In this document: in pieces, positions 18,154 through 26,336 of the stretch
Layout: each line of letters opens with the position of its first letter
How positions within the stretch are numbered: position 1 is the stretch's first letter
NCBI GenBank assembly: GCA_005878835.1
Contig: VBMV01000061.1
Span: forward strand, 1 to 64,000
Direction of reading: 5' to 3'
Length of the DNA stretch: 64,000 nucleotides
DNA from: Gammaproteobacteria bacterium
GTDB taxonomy: Bacteria > Pseudomonadota > Gammaproteobacteria > Steroidobacterales > Steroidobacteraceae
Program-made: the position numbers and the translations under genes
Notes under the pieces: model-generated
What the model was told of the DNA's origin: nothing
The model's input: only the letters and a program-made list of their open reading frames with translations
Databases searched by the model: none

Positions 18154-19128
18154 ATGCCCACGACGATCCGCTTCCACGCGCACGGCGGACCTGAAGTCCT
18201 GCGTTGCGAGGAGCTCGAGCCCGGCAAACCCGCCCCTCACGAAGTGCAGGTGCGCCACACAGCGATCGGCGTCAACTACGTCGACGTGTATGACCGCACC
18301 GGGCTTTACCCGGTGAGCCTGCCCAGCGGCCTCGGGCGCGAGGCGGCGGGGGTCATCACGGCGCTGGGGCGCGGGGTGCGGGGCCTGCGCGTCGGCGAGC
18401 GCGTCGCCTACGTGCATTCGCTCCCTGGAGCCTACAGCGAGCTGCGCAATGTGCCCGTGGAGCGGGTGGTGAAGGTGCCGCGCGGCATCTCCGACGAAGA
18501 GGCCGCCGCGCTGATGCTGAAGGGGCTGACGGCGCACTTTCTCATCCGGCGCACCTACAAGGTCGCGCGCGGCGACACCATCCTGGTGCACGCCGCCGCC
18601 GGTGGCGTCGGGCTCATTCTGTGCCAGTGGGCGCACGCGCTGGGTGCGAAGGTCATCGGTGTGGTCGGCAGCGATGCGAAAGCCGAGCTCGCCAAAAAGC
18701 ACGGCTGCCGGCACGTGCTGATCTCCGGGCGCGATGAGCTCGTGGCCGGCGTCAAGGCCCTGACCCGCGGCGCGGGCGTGCCCGTGGTCTACGACGCCGT
18801 CGGCAAGGACACCTTCATGGACTCGCTCGACTGCCTGCGGCGCTTCGGGATGATGGTCACCTTCGGCAACGCCTCCGGCCCGCCCCCGGCCATCAGCCCG
18901 CTCGAGCTCACCAAGCGCGGCTCGCTGTTCCTGACGCGTCCCACGCTTTTCAATTACATCGCCTCGCGCGAAGAGCTGGCGGCGGGGGCGCGCGAGCTGT
19001 TCGCGGCGGTGCGCGCGCGCAAGGTGCGCGTGCTCATCGGCCAGAGATACCCGCTGGCGCAGGCCGCCGAGGCGCATCGCGATCTGGAAGGCCGCCGCAC
19101 CACCGGCTCGACGGTGCTGGTGCCCTAG
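18154..19128 (+). CDS. qor: NADPH:quinone reductase (zeta-crystallin type)
   Basis: A 324-residue medium-chain dehydrogenase without zinc ligands. It opens MPTTIRFHAHGGPEVLRCEE, carries the QOR signature region HTAIGVNYVDVYDRTGLYP, and binds NADPH through VHAAAGGVGLILCQWA (AxxGGVG) at about residues 150-165. It reduces quinones with single-electron release and is often protective against oxidative stress. Its TAG stop lies in a CTAG shared with the ilvH stop on the other strand, a 4-bp convergent overlap. ATG 18154 fits the family; ATG 18142 would add four residues. Confidence 0.93.
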   Translation: MPTTIRFHAHGGPEVLRCEELEPGKPAPHEVQVRHTAIGVNYVDVYDRTGLYPVSLPSGLGREAAGVITALGRGVRGLRVGERVAYVHSLPGAYSELRNVPVERVVKVPRGISDEEAAALMLKGLTAHFLIRRTYKVARGDTILVHAAAGGVGLILCQWAHALGAKVIGVVGSDAKAELAKKHGCRHVLISGRDELVAGVKALTRGAGVPVVYDAVGKDTFMDSLDCLRRFGMMVTFGNASGPPPAISPLELTKRGSLFLTRPTLFNYIASREELAAGARELFAAVRARKVRVLIGQRYPLAQAAEAHRDLEGRRTTGSTVLVP

Positions 19129-19640
19129 GCGCCCGCCGGCGCCGGCCGCGCCCGCAGCGGCCGGGCGCTGCGGCTGATGCCGAGCGCGCCGCTGCGCACC
19201 ACCTCCAGCAGCTGCGCCCGGCGGCCGAGATCGGCGACGAAGCTGTTGACCTCCGCCTCGCTCGCCGTCAGCTCGACGATGAAGCCCTCCACCGCCGGAT
19301 CCAGCACCCGACCGCCGCTGCGCACCACCTGCCCGCGCACCGCATCGGTGTGGGCGGGCTCGAGCCTCAGTTTGAGCAGCACCAGCTCGCGCTCCAGATG
19401 CTCCCCGCGCGTCATATCGAGCACGTTGACGACGTCCACCAGCTTGTTGAGCTGGCTGGCGATCTGCTGGATGACCTGATCGGACCCCGTGGTGACCAGC
19501 GTCAGGCGCGATACCGTGGGGTCGTCGGTCGGCGCCACCGACAGTGATTCGATGTTGTAGCCGCGCGTGGAGAACAGCCCGGCGACGCGCGTGAGGGCGC
19601 CGGCTTCGTTTTGCAGCAGGATCGCGATGATGTGGCGCAT
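19125..19640 (-). CDS. ilvH: Acetolactate synthase small (regulatory) subunit
   Basis: A 171-residue regulatory subunit of acetohydroxyacid synthase. The N-terminal ACT domain (MRHIIAILLQNEAGALTRVAG...SVAPTDDP...RLTLVTTG) binds valine for feedback control. The second domain (DPAVEGFIVELTASEAEVNSF) completes the subunit. Start MRHIIAILL matches the family; an upstream in-frame GTG would add 12 residues. Unusually, it is transcribed away from the catalytic-subunit gene at 19746 rather than following it, with 105 bp between their starts. Confidence 0.95.
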   Translation of the reverse strand: MRHIIAILLQNEAGALTRVAGLFSTRGYNIESLSVAPTDDPTVSRLTLVTTGSDQVIQQIASQLNKLVDVVNVLDMTRGEHLERELVLLKLRLEPAHTDAVRGQVVRSGGRVLDPAVEGFIVELTASEAEVNSFVADLGRRAQLLEVVRSGALGISRSARPLRARPAPAGA

Positions 19641-19667
19641 GCGCCAGAATAAAGGATCGGCGCGAGT

Positions 19668-19695
19668 TTGCACCACGGAAGCAAGCTGTTAGGCT
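19668..19695 (+). promoter_or_regulatory. Weak candidate promoter for ilvB
   Basis: TTGCAC (19668-19673) and TAGGCT (19690-19695) are 16 bp apart in the ilvH-ilvB divergent gap. The -10 match is poor (three of six positions). No leader-peptide attenuator with branched-chain codons is evident in the about 45-nt leader. Confidence 0.25.
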
Positions 19696-19745
19696 GATTT
19701 GTTCCCCCCACGTCCCCTGCAGCACGGGTTCCAAAGAGCGCGTCC

Positions 19746-21593
19746 ATGAGCGACACGGTGATCCAGCCACGCCCGCTGGGAAATCCGCTGGCCGGCCAGA
19801 GCATGAGCGGCGCCCGCATGATCATGCAGGTGCTCGCGGACGAAGGCGTCACGGCCATATTCGGCTACAGCGGCGGGGCGATCCTGCCCACCTACGACGC
19901 CGTGTTTCTCTACAACCAGCAGTGCGCACGCCTCGGCGAGCCGCAGATCCCGCTCATCGTCCCGGCCAACGAGCAGGGGGCGGGTTTCATGGCGGCCGGC
20001 TACGCCCGCGCCTCGGGCCGGGTGGGGGTGTGTCTGGTCACCTCGGGCCCGGGTGCGACGAACACTGTTACGCCAGTGCGCGATTGTATGGCGGACTCGA
20101 TACCGATTGTCGTGATTTGTGGGCAAGTCGCCACTCCCTCCATCGGCACCGACGCGTTCCAGGAGGCGCCGGTCCCCTCGATGATGGGAGCGGTCGCGAA
20201 GCATATTTTCCTGGTCACCGACCCACTCAAGCTCGAGGCCACGGTACGCACGGCGTTCGAGATCGCCCGCACGGGCCGGCCCGGGCCGGTGGTCGTGGAT
20301 ATCCCCAAGGACGTCCAGAACTGGGAGGGCGTTTTCCACGGCGAGGGCCTGCTGCCGATTCCCGGCTACCGCCGGCGCATGCACGAGCTCAGCCAGGCGG
20401 TGCTCGACACGCCCTCGGCCGAGCGCTTCTTCGCCATGCTGGGAGAGTCGCGCCGGCCGCTCATCTACGCCGGCGGCGGCGTGATCAACGGCAACGCCGC
20501 CGGCGCGCTCACCGAGTTCGCCAGCACCTTCGGCGTGCCGGTGGTGACCACGCTCATGGGGATCGGTGCGCTCGACACCACGCACGCGCTCTGCCTGCGC
20601 ATGCTCGGCATGCACGGCGCCGCGTTCGCCAACTACGCCGTCGATGATTGCGATTTTCTCATCGCGGTCGGCGCGCGCTTCGATGACCGGGTGGCGGGCG
20701 TGCCCGCGAAGTTCGCCCGCAACGCGCGGCACATCGCGCACCTGGACGTCGATCGCGCCGAGGTGAACAAGGTCAAGCGCGTGCACTGGAGCTACGTGGG
20801 GCTGGTCGCGGGGGCGCTGCGGGCACTGACCGCGCACGGGCGGCAGCGGCAGTTTCAGGCCGACTTCGGCCCCTGGCGGGCCGAGGTCGCGGAGCTGAAG
20901 CGCGTCTACGCCATGAACTACGACCGCGCGAGTCCCCTGATCCAGCCCTACTACGTCATCGAGGAGCTCAACCGCCGCGCGCGCGGGGAGGCCATCATCA
21001 CCACCGGCGTCGGCCAGCACCAGATGTGGGCGGCACAGTACTGCGATTTCACCGCACCGCGGCTGTGGCTCACCTCCGGCAGCATGGGCACCATGGGTTT
21101 CGGGCTGCCGGCGGCCATCGGGGCGCAGATCGCCCAGCCCGGGCGCCTGGTGATCGACATCGACGGGGATTCCAGCATCCGCATGAACATCGGGGAGCTG
21201 GAGACCGTGACCACCTACGACCTGCCGCTGAAGGTGGTGGTGCTCAACAACTTCGGCGACGGCATGGTCAAGCAGTGGCAGAAACTGTTCTTCAAGGGTC
21301 GTCTGTCGGCGAGCGACCGCTCGCTGCACAAGAAGGACTTCGTCAAGGCGGCGCAGGCGGACGGCTTTCGTCACGCGGTGCGCCTGGAGCGCAAGCAGGA
21401 CGTGCCGCGCGTCATCGCGGAGTTCGTGGCGTTCGAGGGCCCCGCGTTCCTGGAAGTGATGATCGACCCGGACGCCGGTGTGTACCCGATGGTGGGGCCG
21501 GGGCAGAGCTATGAGGAGATGATCACCGGCGAATTCATTCCCTCGCGCCACAAGGTCGACATCAAGACTCCGGACCCCTCGGAGATGTTCTGA
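19746..21593 (+). CDS. ilvB: Acetolactate synthase catalytic (large) subunit
   Basis: A 615-residue ThDP enzyme. It shows the substrate-domain signature ANEQGAGFMAAGYARASG (catalytic Glu), SGPGATN, the FAD-binding stretch LGMHGAAFANYAVDDCDFLIAVGARFDDRVAG and the ThDP/Mg motif GDSSIRMN...NN near residue 475. It condenses two pyruvates, or pyruvate and 2-oxobutyrate, in valine and isoleucine synthesis. The usual QEADIVG-like segment is replaced by QEAPVPSMMGAVAKH, so it is a somewhat divergent AHAS. Partners ilvH (divergent, adjacent) and ilvA (31643) are in the window. Confidence 0.93.
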   Translation: MSDTVIQPRPLGNPLAGQSMSGARMIMQVLADEGVTAIFGYSGGAILPTYDAVFLYNQQCARLGEPQIPLIVPANEQGAGFMAAGYARASGRVGVCLVTSGPGATNTVTPVRDCMADSIPIVVICGQVATPSIGTDAFQEAPVPSMMGAVAKHIFLVTDPLKLEATVRTAFEIARTGRPGPVVVDIPKDVQNWEGVFHGEGLLPIPGYRRRMHELSQAVLDTPSAERFFAMLGESRRPLIYAGGGVINGNAAGALTEFASTFGVPVVTTLMGIGALDTTHALCLRMLGMHGAAFANYAVDDCDFLIAVGARFDDRVAGVPAKFARNARHIAHLDVDRAEVNKVKRVHWSYVGLVAGALRALTAHGRQRQFQADFGPWRAEVAELKRVYAMNYDRASPLIQPYYVIEELNRRARGEAIITTGVGQHQMWAAQYCDFTAPRLWLTSGSMGTMGFGLPAAIGAQIAQPGRLVIDIDGDSSIRMNIGELETVTTYDLPLKVVVLNNFGDGMVKQWQKLFFKGRLSASDRSLHKKDFVKAAQADGFRHAVRLERKQDVPRVIAEFVAFEGPAFLEVMIDPDAGVYPMVGPGQSYEEMITGEFIPSRHKVDIKTPDPSEMF

Positions 21594-21595
21594 AG

Positions 21596-22228
21596 ATGGA
21601 AGAGCATGGCCACCAACACGCCCACCTGCCGCACCGCACCGGCCATTCCTGGCTCGACATCAGCCTCGCGGTGTCGGCGTTTTTCGTGAGTCTGAGCTCG
21701 CTGTGGCTCACCCTTCACAACGCCCGCACGATGGAGAGGCTGGTCGCGGCCAACAGCTATCCGAACGTCGATATCTCCGTCGGTAACCAGTTCGACTTCC
21801 AGGACGGACGCGGGGTGCGGCACGCGCTGTACCTGTCGCTGCTGAACACCGGGATCGGTCCGGCGCGGCTGCGCTCCGTTGAGCTGAGCTTCGCCGGCCG
21901 GCCGGCGGCCACGGTGCGCGCGCTGCTCGCCATCTGCTGCACGCAGGAGCCCGAGAGCTCGTTGCCGAACACCAGCCACTGGTCCTCCGGGGACCTGCGC
22001 GGGTTCATGCTTCAGGCGGGCAAGGACCTGGCTCTATTCGCCTGGCCGGACGCCCCGGGGGACCCGCGCTGGGCGCGCCTGGACGCCGCACGCAAGAACG
22101 ACAAGATCGGTGTCCGCGTCTGCTATTGCTCGGTGTTCGACGAATGCTACCTGCACGACAGCGCTTACCGCGAGCCGCGCCGCATCGGCGCGTGTCCGAC
22201 GCCTGCCGTTGCGTATGTCGGCGGTTGA
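21596..22228 (+). CDS. Uncharacterised single-pass membrane protein
   Basis: A 210-residue protein starting 2 bp after the ilvB stop, so it is co-transcribed. A His-rich cytoplasmic N-terminus (MEEHGHQHAHLPHRTGHS) precedes one transmembrane helix (ISLAVSAFFVSLSSLWLTLH, about residues 21-40). The remaining globular part is predicted periplasmic and beta-rich (VRHALYLSLLNTGIGPARLRSVELSF), with paired cysteines (ICC, CYC, CYL, ACP). The sandwich-like pattern with 'NTGIGPA' is seen in many anchored proteins of unknown function. I do not recognise the family. Confidence 0.7.
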   Translation: MEEHGHQHAHLPHRTGHSWLDISLAVSAFFVSLSSLWLTLHNARTMERLVAANSYPNVDISVGNQFDFQDGRGVRHALYLSLLNTGIGPARLRSVELSFAGRPAATVRALLAICCTQEPESSLPNTSHWSSGDLRGFMLQAGKDLALFAWPDAPGDPRWARLDAARKNDKIGVRVCYCSVFDECYLHDSAYREPRRIGACPTPAVAYVGG

Positions 22229-22277
22229 CGGCAGCGGCTCTGGAGATAGGCTTCCCACCCGCCCATCCGAGGCTCAC

Positions 22278-22697
22278 ATGAAGTACCTGCACACCATGGT
22301 GCGCGTCACCGATATCGACGCATCGCTGAAGTTCTACCGCGACGCGCTCGGGCTGCAGGAGCTGTCGCGCAAGGACTACCCAGCCGGACGCTACACGCTG
22401 GTGTTCCTGGCGGCGCCCGGCGACGAGTCGGCGCAGGTGGAGCTCACTTACAACTGGGACCCGGAGAGCTACGGCGGCGGGCGTAACTTCGGGCACCTCG
22501 CCTACGCCGTTGAGAACATCTACGCCACCTGCCAGCGCCTGCGCGATCACGGCGTGACCATCCTGCGGCCCCCGCGCGACGGGCACATGGCTTTCGTGCG
22601 CTCGCCGGACGACATTTCCATCGAGCTGCTGCAGCAGGGTGCCTCGCTCGCGCCCGCGGAGCCCTGGAAGTCGATGCCCAACACCGGCAGCTGGTAG
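22278..22697 (+). CDS. gloA: Glyoxalase I / lactoylglutathione lyase-like VOC enzyme
   Basis: A 139-residue VOC protein. It carries HTMVRVTDIDASLKFYRDALG with the first metal-ligand His5, VELTYNWDPESYGGGRNFGHLAY (Glu and His ligands) and IELLQQ with the last Glu. The sequence and length match GloA, which isomerises the methylglyoxal-glutathione hemithioacetal to lactoylglutathione. The C-terminal tail (PAEPWKSMPNTGSW) is somewhat longer than in E. coli. The start follows directly from the family's MKYLHTM opening. Confidence 0.88.
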   Translation: MKYLHTMVRVTDIDASLKFYRDALGLQELSRKDYPAGRYTLVFLAAPGDESAQVELTYNWDPESYGGGRNFGHLAYAVENIYATCQRLRDHGVTILRPPRDGHMAFVRSPDDISIELLQQGASLAPAEPWKSMPNTGSW

Positions 22698-22712
22698 GCG
22701 CCTCCAGCGCGC

Positions 22713-25361
22713 ATGAAAATGCTCCCGAGTCTGCTGATCGCGTCGGTGTTCGCCACGCTGACGTTCGCGGTCTGGGCCTGGCTCAACCGCCCGACGCTCG
22801 AGCCCCCCTGGCCGGCGCGCATCCAGGGCTTCGCGTTTTCGCCGTTCCGCGCCGACGAGGACCCGACTCAGCTGCAGATGCCCACGGATGCGGAGATCGA
22901 CTCGGACCTCGCGCTGCTCGAGGGCAAGGTCAACGCGGTGCGTACCTACAGTGTCGAGAAGACCCTCGCCGACATTCCCGAGCTCGCCGAGCGCCACGAC
23001 CTGAACGTCGCCCTCGGCGCCTGGATCGACGCTCACCGCGACAACAACGAGCTGCAGCTGCGCACCGCCGTGGCGCTCGCCAGCACCCACATCAACGTGG
23101 TGCGGGTCATCATCGGCAACGAGGTGCTCTTCCGCGGCGACCTGCCGATCGAGCAGCTCGAGGCCTATCTGGATCGCGCGCGCGCGGCCATCGAGCAACC
23201 GGTGGGCACCGCCGAGACCTGGCACGGGTGGATCGAGCACCCGGAGCTGGCGCAGCACGTCGACTTCATCGGCGTGCACCTGTTGCCGTACTGGGAAGGC
23301 GTGCCGGTGGATGCCGCCGTCAGCTACTCGCTGGCGCAGGTCAAGCGCCTGCAGCAGCTGTTCCCGCACAAGCCGGTCGTGGTGGCGGAGATCGGCTGGC
23401 CGAGCCGCGGCCGTACCCGCGAGTCGGCGGTCGCCTCGGATTCCAACGAGGCGCTGTTCCTGCGCCGCTTCCTGCGTCGCGCCGAACAGGAGCAGCTCGT
23501 TTATTACGTGATGGAGGCCTTCGATCAGCCCTGGAAGGCCTACCTGGAAGGCGCGGTCGGCTCCTACTGGGGGGTGTACGACGTGAACCGGCAGCCGAAG
23601 TTCGCCTTCAGCGCGCCGATCGTGCGCGTGCCCGAGTGGCACATTCTCGCCGCGGTGTCGGTCGCGGTGGCGCTGCTGGTGCTGGGACTGCTGTATCTGA
23701 ACAGCGAGGCGCTGCGCAACCGCGGCCGCAGTTTCCTCGCGGTCGTGGTGTACGCCGCCGCCACCATCGCGGTGTGGGTGATCTACGACTTCACGCAGCA
23801 GTACATGACCGTCGCGAGCGTCATCGCCGGCGTGCTGCTGCTGCTGGGGATGCTGGGGGTCATGCTGGTGCTGCTGGCCGAGGCGCACGAGTGGGCCGAA
23901 GCTCACTGGGTCGAGTACCGGCGGCGGCTCGGCGCGCCGCTGCTCTGCCACGGCGCGCGGCCGCCGAAGGTGTCGATCCACGTGCCGGCCTACGACGAGC
24001 CGCCGGCGATGCTCATCGAGACGCTCGATGCGCTCGCGCGGCTCGACTACCCGGACTTCGAAGTGCTGGTCATCGACAACAACACCCGCGACGAGCATGT
24101 CTGGCGGCCGGTCGAGGCGCACTGCGCGCAGCTCGGCGCGCGCTTCCGCTTCTTCCACGTCGCACCGCTCGCGGGCTTCAAGGCCGGAGCGCTCAACTAC
24201 GCGCTCGCGCGCACCGCGCCGGACGCCGAGATCGTCGCGGTCATCGACGCCGACTACGTGGTCGATGCGCGCTGGCTGCGCGATCTGACGCCCGGTTTCC
24301 AGGATGCGCGCATCGCCGTCGTGCAGGCGCCGCAGGACTACCGCGACGGGGGCGAGAGCGCCTTCAAGGCCATGTGCTACGCCGAGTACCGCGGCTTCTT
24401 CCACATCGGCATGATCACGCGCAACGAGCGCAACGCCATCATCCAGCACGGCACCATGACCATGGTGCGGCGCGCGCAGCTGGTCAGTTGTGGCGGCTGG
24501 GCGCAGTGGTGCATCACCGAGGATGCGGAGCTCGGCCTGCGCATCTTCGAGGGCGGCTTCGATGCCACCTTCGTACCCGCGAGCTACGGCCGCGGCCTGA
24601 TGCCCGACACCTTCATCGATTTCAAGAAGCAGCGCTTCCGCTGGGCCTACGGTGCCATGCAGATCCTCAAGGCACACGCGCGCACGCTGTTCATGGAAGG
24701 CGGCCCGCTGTCCACGGGGCAGCGCTATCACTTCATCGCCGGCTGGCTGCCGTGGGTGGCCGACGGCTGCAACCTGCTGTTCAACCTGGCGGCGCTCGGC
24801 TGGTCGGTCGCCATGGTGTGGGCGCCGAAGCACATCGAGCCGCCGCTGGTGATGTATTCGGTCCTGCCGCTGTCGCTGTTCACCTTCAAGCTCGCGAAGC
24901 TGGCGCATCTGTATCAGGTGCGCGTCGGCGCCAACGTGCGCCAGACGCTCGCCGCGGCGATCGCCGGGCTGGCGCTCACCCACACCATCGGCAAGGCGGC
25001 GGTGAAGGGCCTGGTCACGAACAGCGAGCCCTTCTTCCGCACTCCGAAGCAGGGACGCTCCTCGGGACTCGCCGCGGCGCTCCTCGCCGCACGCGAGGAG
25101 GCGCTGATGATGCTCGGCCTGCTGCTGTCGGCGTGGGGTGTGGCGCATGCACCCCAGGCTGCCGGCCTCGACCGGGTCGCACTCGCAGGTCCCGACCGGC
25201 TCGCGTGGATCGTGGTGCTGCTCGTTCAGTCCGTGCCGTACGCCTCCTCATTGCTGGTATCGCTCTCGAGTGCGTTCCCGCTGCCGGCGGGGCTGCTGGG
25301 CACGCACTATCGTCCCATCAAGGCCTCGGGCAAGCGCGCCGAGACGGGCCCGGCGAGCTGA
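22713..25361 (+). CDS. ndvB: NdvB-like beta-1,3-glucan synthase (GH17-like domain plus GT2)
   Basis: An 882-residue membrane glycosyltransferase. An N-terminal anchor precedes a periplasmic GH17-like glucanase domain (about 35-300) that keeps both acidic motifs, GNE at about 137 and AEIGWPS at about 225. Three transmembrane helices (about 310-395) lead to a GT2 domain with DAD near 512, TEDAE near 602 and QRFRW near 640, then further membrane helices. This order is that of Pseudomonas NdvB-type enzymes, which make cyclic beta-1,3-glucans linked to osmoadaptation and biofilm antibiotic tolerance. Assignment is by architecture; product linkage is inferred. Confidence 0.85.
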   Translation: MKMLPSLLIASVFATLTFAVWAWLNRPTLEPPWPARIQGFAFSPFRADEDPTQLQMPTDAEIDSDLALLEGKVNAVRTYSVEKTLADIPELAERHDLNVALGAWIDAHRDNNELQLRTAVALASTHINVVRVIIGNEVLFRGDLPIEQLEAYLDRARAAIEQPVGTAETWHGWIEHPELAQHVDFIGVHLLPYWEGVPVDAAVSYSLAQVKRLQQLFPHKPVVVAEIGWPSRGRTRESAVASDSNEALFLRRFLRRAEQEQLVYYVMEAFDQPWKAYLEGAVGSYWGVYDVNRQPKFAFSAPIVRVPEWHILAAVSVAVALLVLGLLYLNSEALRNRGRSFLAVVVYAAATIAVWVIYDFTQQYMTVASVIAGVLLLLGMLGVMLVLLAEAHEWAEAHWVEYRRRLGAPLLCHGARPPKVSIHVPAYDEPPAMLIETLDALARLDYPDFEVLVIDNNTRDEHVWRPVEAHCAQLGARFRFFHVAPLAGFKAGALNYALARTAPDAEIVAVIDADYVVDARWLRDLTPGFQDARIAVVQAPQDYRDGGESAFKAMCYAEYRGFFHIGMITRNERNAIIQHGTMTMVRRAQLVSCGGWAQWCITEDAELGLRIFEGGFDATFVPASYGRGLMPDTFIDFKKQRFRWAYGAMQILKAHARTLFMEGGPLSTGQRYHFIAGWLPWVADGCNLLFNLAALGWSVAMVWAPKHIEPPLVMYSVLPLSLFTFKLAKLAHLYQVRVGANVRQTLAAAIAGLALTHTIGKAAVKGLVTNSEPFFRTPKQGRSSGLAAALLAAREEALMMLGLLLSAWGVAHAPQAAGLDRVALAGPDRLAWIVVLLVQSVPYASSLLVSLSSAFPLPAGLLGTHYRPIKASGKRAETGPAS

Positions 25362-25364
25362 CCC

Positions 25365-26336
25365 GTGCGTGAGGCGAGGCTGCGCGCGATCGCCCTCATG
25401 ATCGCGGCCGTCGCCGTGTTCTCGGGCATGGATGCGCTGCTGAAGCTGCTGTCGGCGCACTACCCGCCCATGGAAGTGACGGTGCTGCGCGGCGCGGCCT
25501 CGCTGCCGTTCATGCTGCTGCCGCTGCTGGTCACGGGCCGGTGGCGCGAGCTGCGGATGCGGCGCTTCCCGATGCATCTGCTGCGCGGCCTGCTCGGGGT
25601 CGTGTCCTTGGGCGGCTTCGTGTATGCCGTGCGGGTGCTGTCGCTCGCCAATGCCTATGCGGTGTTCCTCTCGGCCCCGCTCATCGTGACCGCCCTCTCG
25701 GTACCGCTGCTCAAGGAGCGCGTCGATGCCCGCAACTGGGGCGCCATTCTGCTGGGCCTCGCCGGAGTGCTCACCATGCTGCGGCCGAGCGCCGCGGGCT
25801 TCGTCACCTGGGGAGCGCTGGCGGCGCTGATCGCGGCCAGCGCTTATGCCCTGAGCATCATCGCGGTGCGGGTGCTGACACGCAGCGACAGCACCGCGAG
25901 CGTGGTGGTCTGGACGGTGGGCCTGATGACCGCATTTGCCGCCCTGATCGCCGCGCCCGACTGGGTGCCGCTCGAGCGCGTGCACTGGCGCTGGCTCGTC
26001 GGGCTCGGCGGACTCGGCGCGCTGGGGTCGTACCTGCTCACGGCGGCCTTCCGGTCCGCGCCGGCCTCGGTGGTGGCGCCGTTCGAATACACCTCGCTCC
26101 TGTGGGGCATTGCCATCGACCGGGTGGTGTGGCACGTGCTGCCCTCGATGCGGGTGTGCCTGGGCGGGGGGCTGGTGATCGCCAGCGGTCTGTATCTGAT
26201 CTGGCACGCGCGGACCCGCACAGGAACCGTGTCATCGCAACAGTCATGGAAGTGGCGCGCGTGGCAAGGCAGAATGTCGCGCCGATCGCCGGCTGTGGAA
26301 GATGTCGCTCGCAAACAAGAGGAAGACTCACCATGA
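25365..26336 (+). CDS. EamA/DMT-family permease
   Basis: A 323-residue, ten-helix drug/metabolite-type transporter made of two EamA repeats (for example ALLKLLSAHYPPMEVTVLRGAA and the second-repeat APFEYTSLLWGI segment with the typical P-x-E-Y motif). Members export amino acids, riboflavin, S-adenosylmethionine or drugs; the substrate is not evident. The start is GTG, 3 bp after the glucan synthase stop. The C-terminal tail after helix ten is basic and hydrophilic. The TGA overlaps the ATG of the next gene (ATGA), implying coupled translation. Confidence 0.88.
   Translation: MREARLRAIALMIAAVAVFSGMDALLKLLSAHYPPMEVTVLRGAASLPFMLLPLLVTGRWRELRMRRFPMHLLRGLLGVVSLGGFVYAVRVLSLANAYAVFLSAPLIVTALSVPLLKERVDARNWGAILLGLAGVLTMLRPSAAGFVTWGALAALIAASAYALSIIAVRVLTRSDSTASVVVWTVGLMTAFAALIAAPDWVPLERVHWRWLVGLGGLGALGSYLLTAAFRSAPASVVAPFEYTSLLWGIAIDRVVWHVLPSMRVCLGGGLVIASGLYLIWHARTRTGTVSSQQSWKWRAWQGRMSRRSPAVEDVARKQEEDSP

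Noticed and set aside
22005-25148. Antisense open frame of about 1,050 codons opposite the glyoxalase and glucan synthase genes
   Set aside because: It crosses two well-identified genes on the other strand and encodes no recognisable fold; a high-GC shadow frame.
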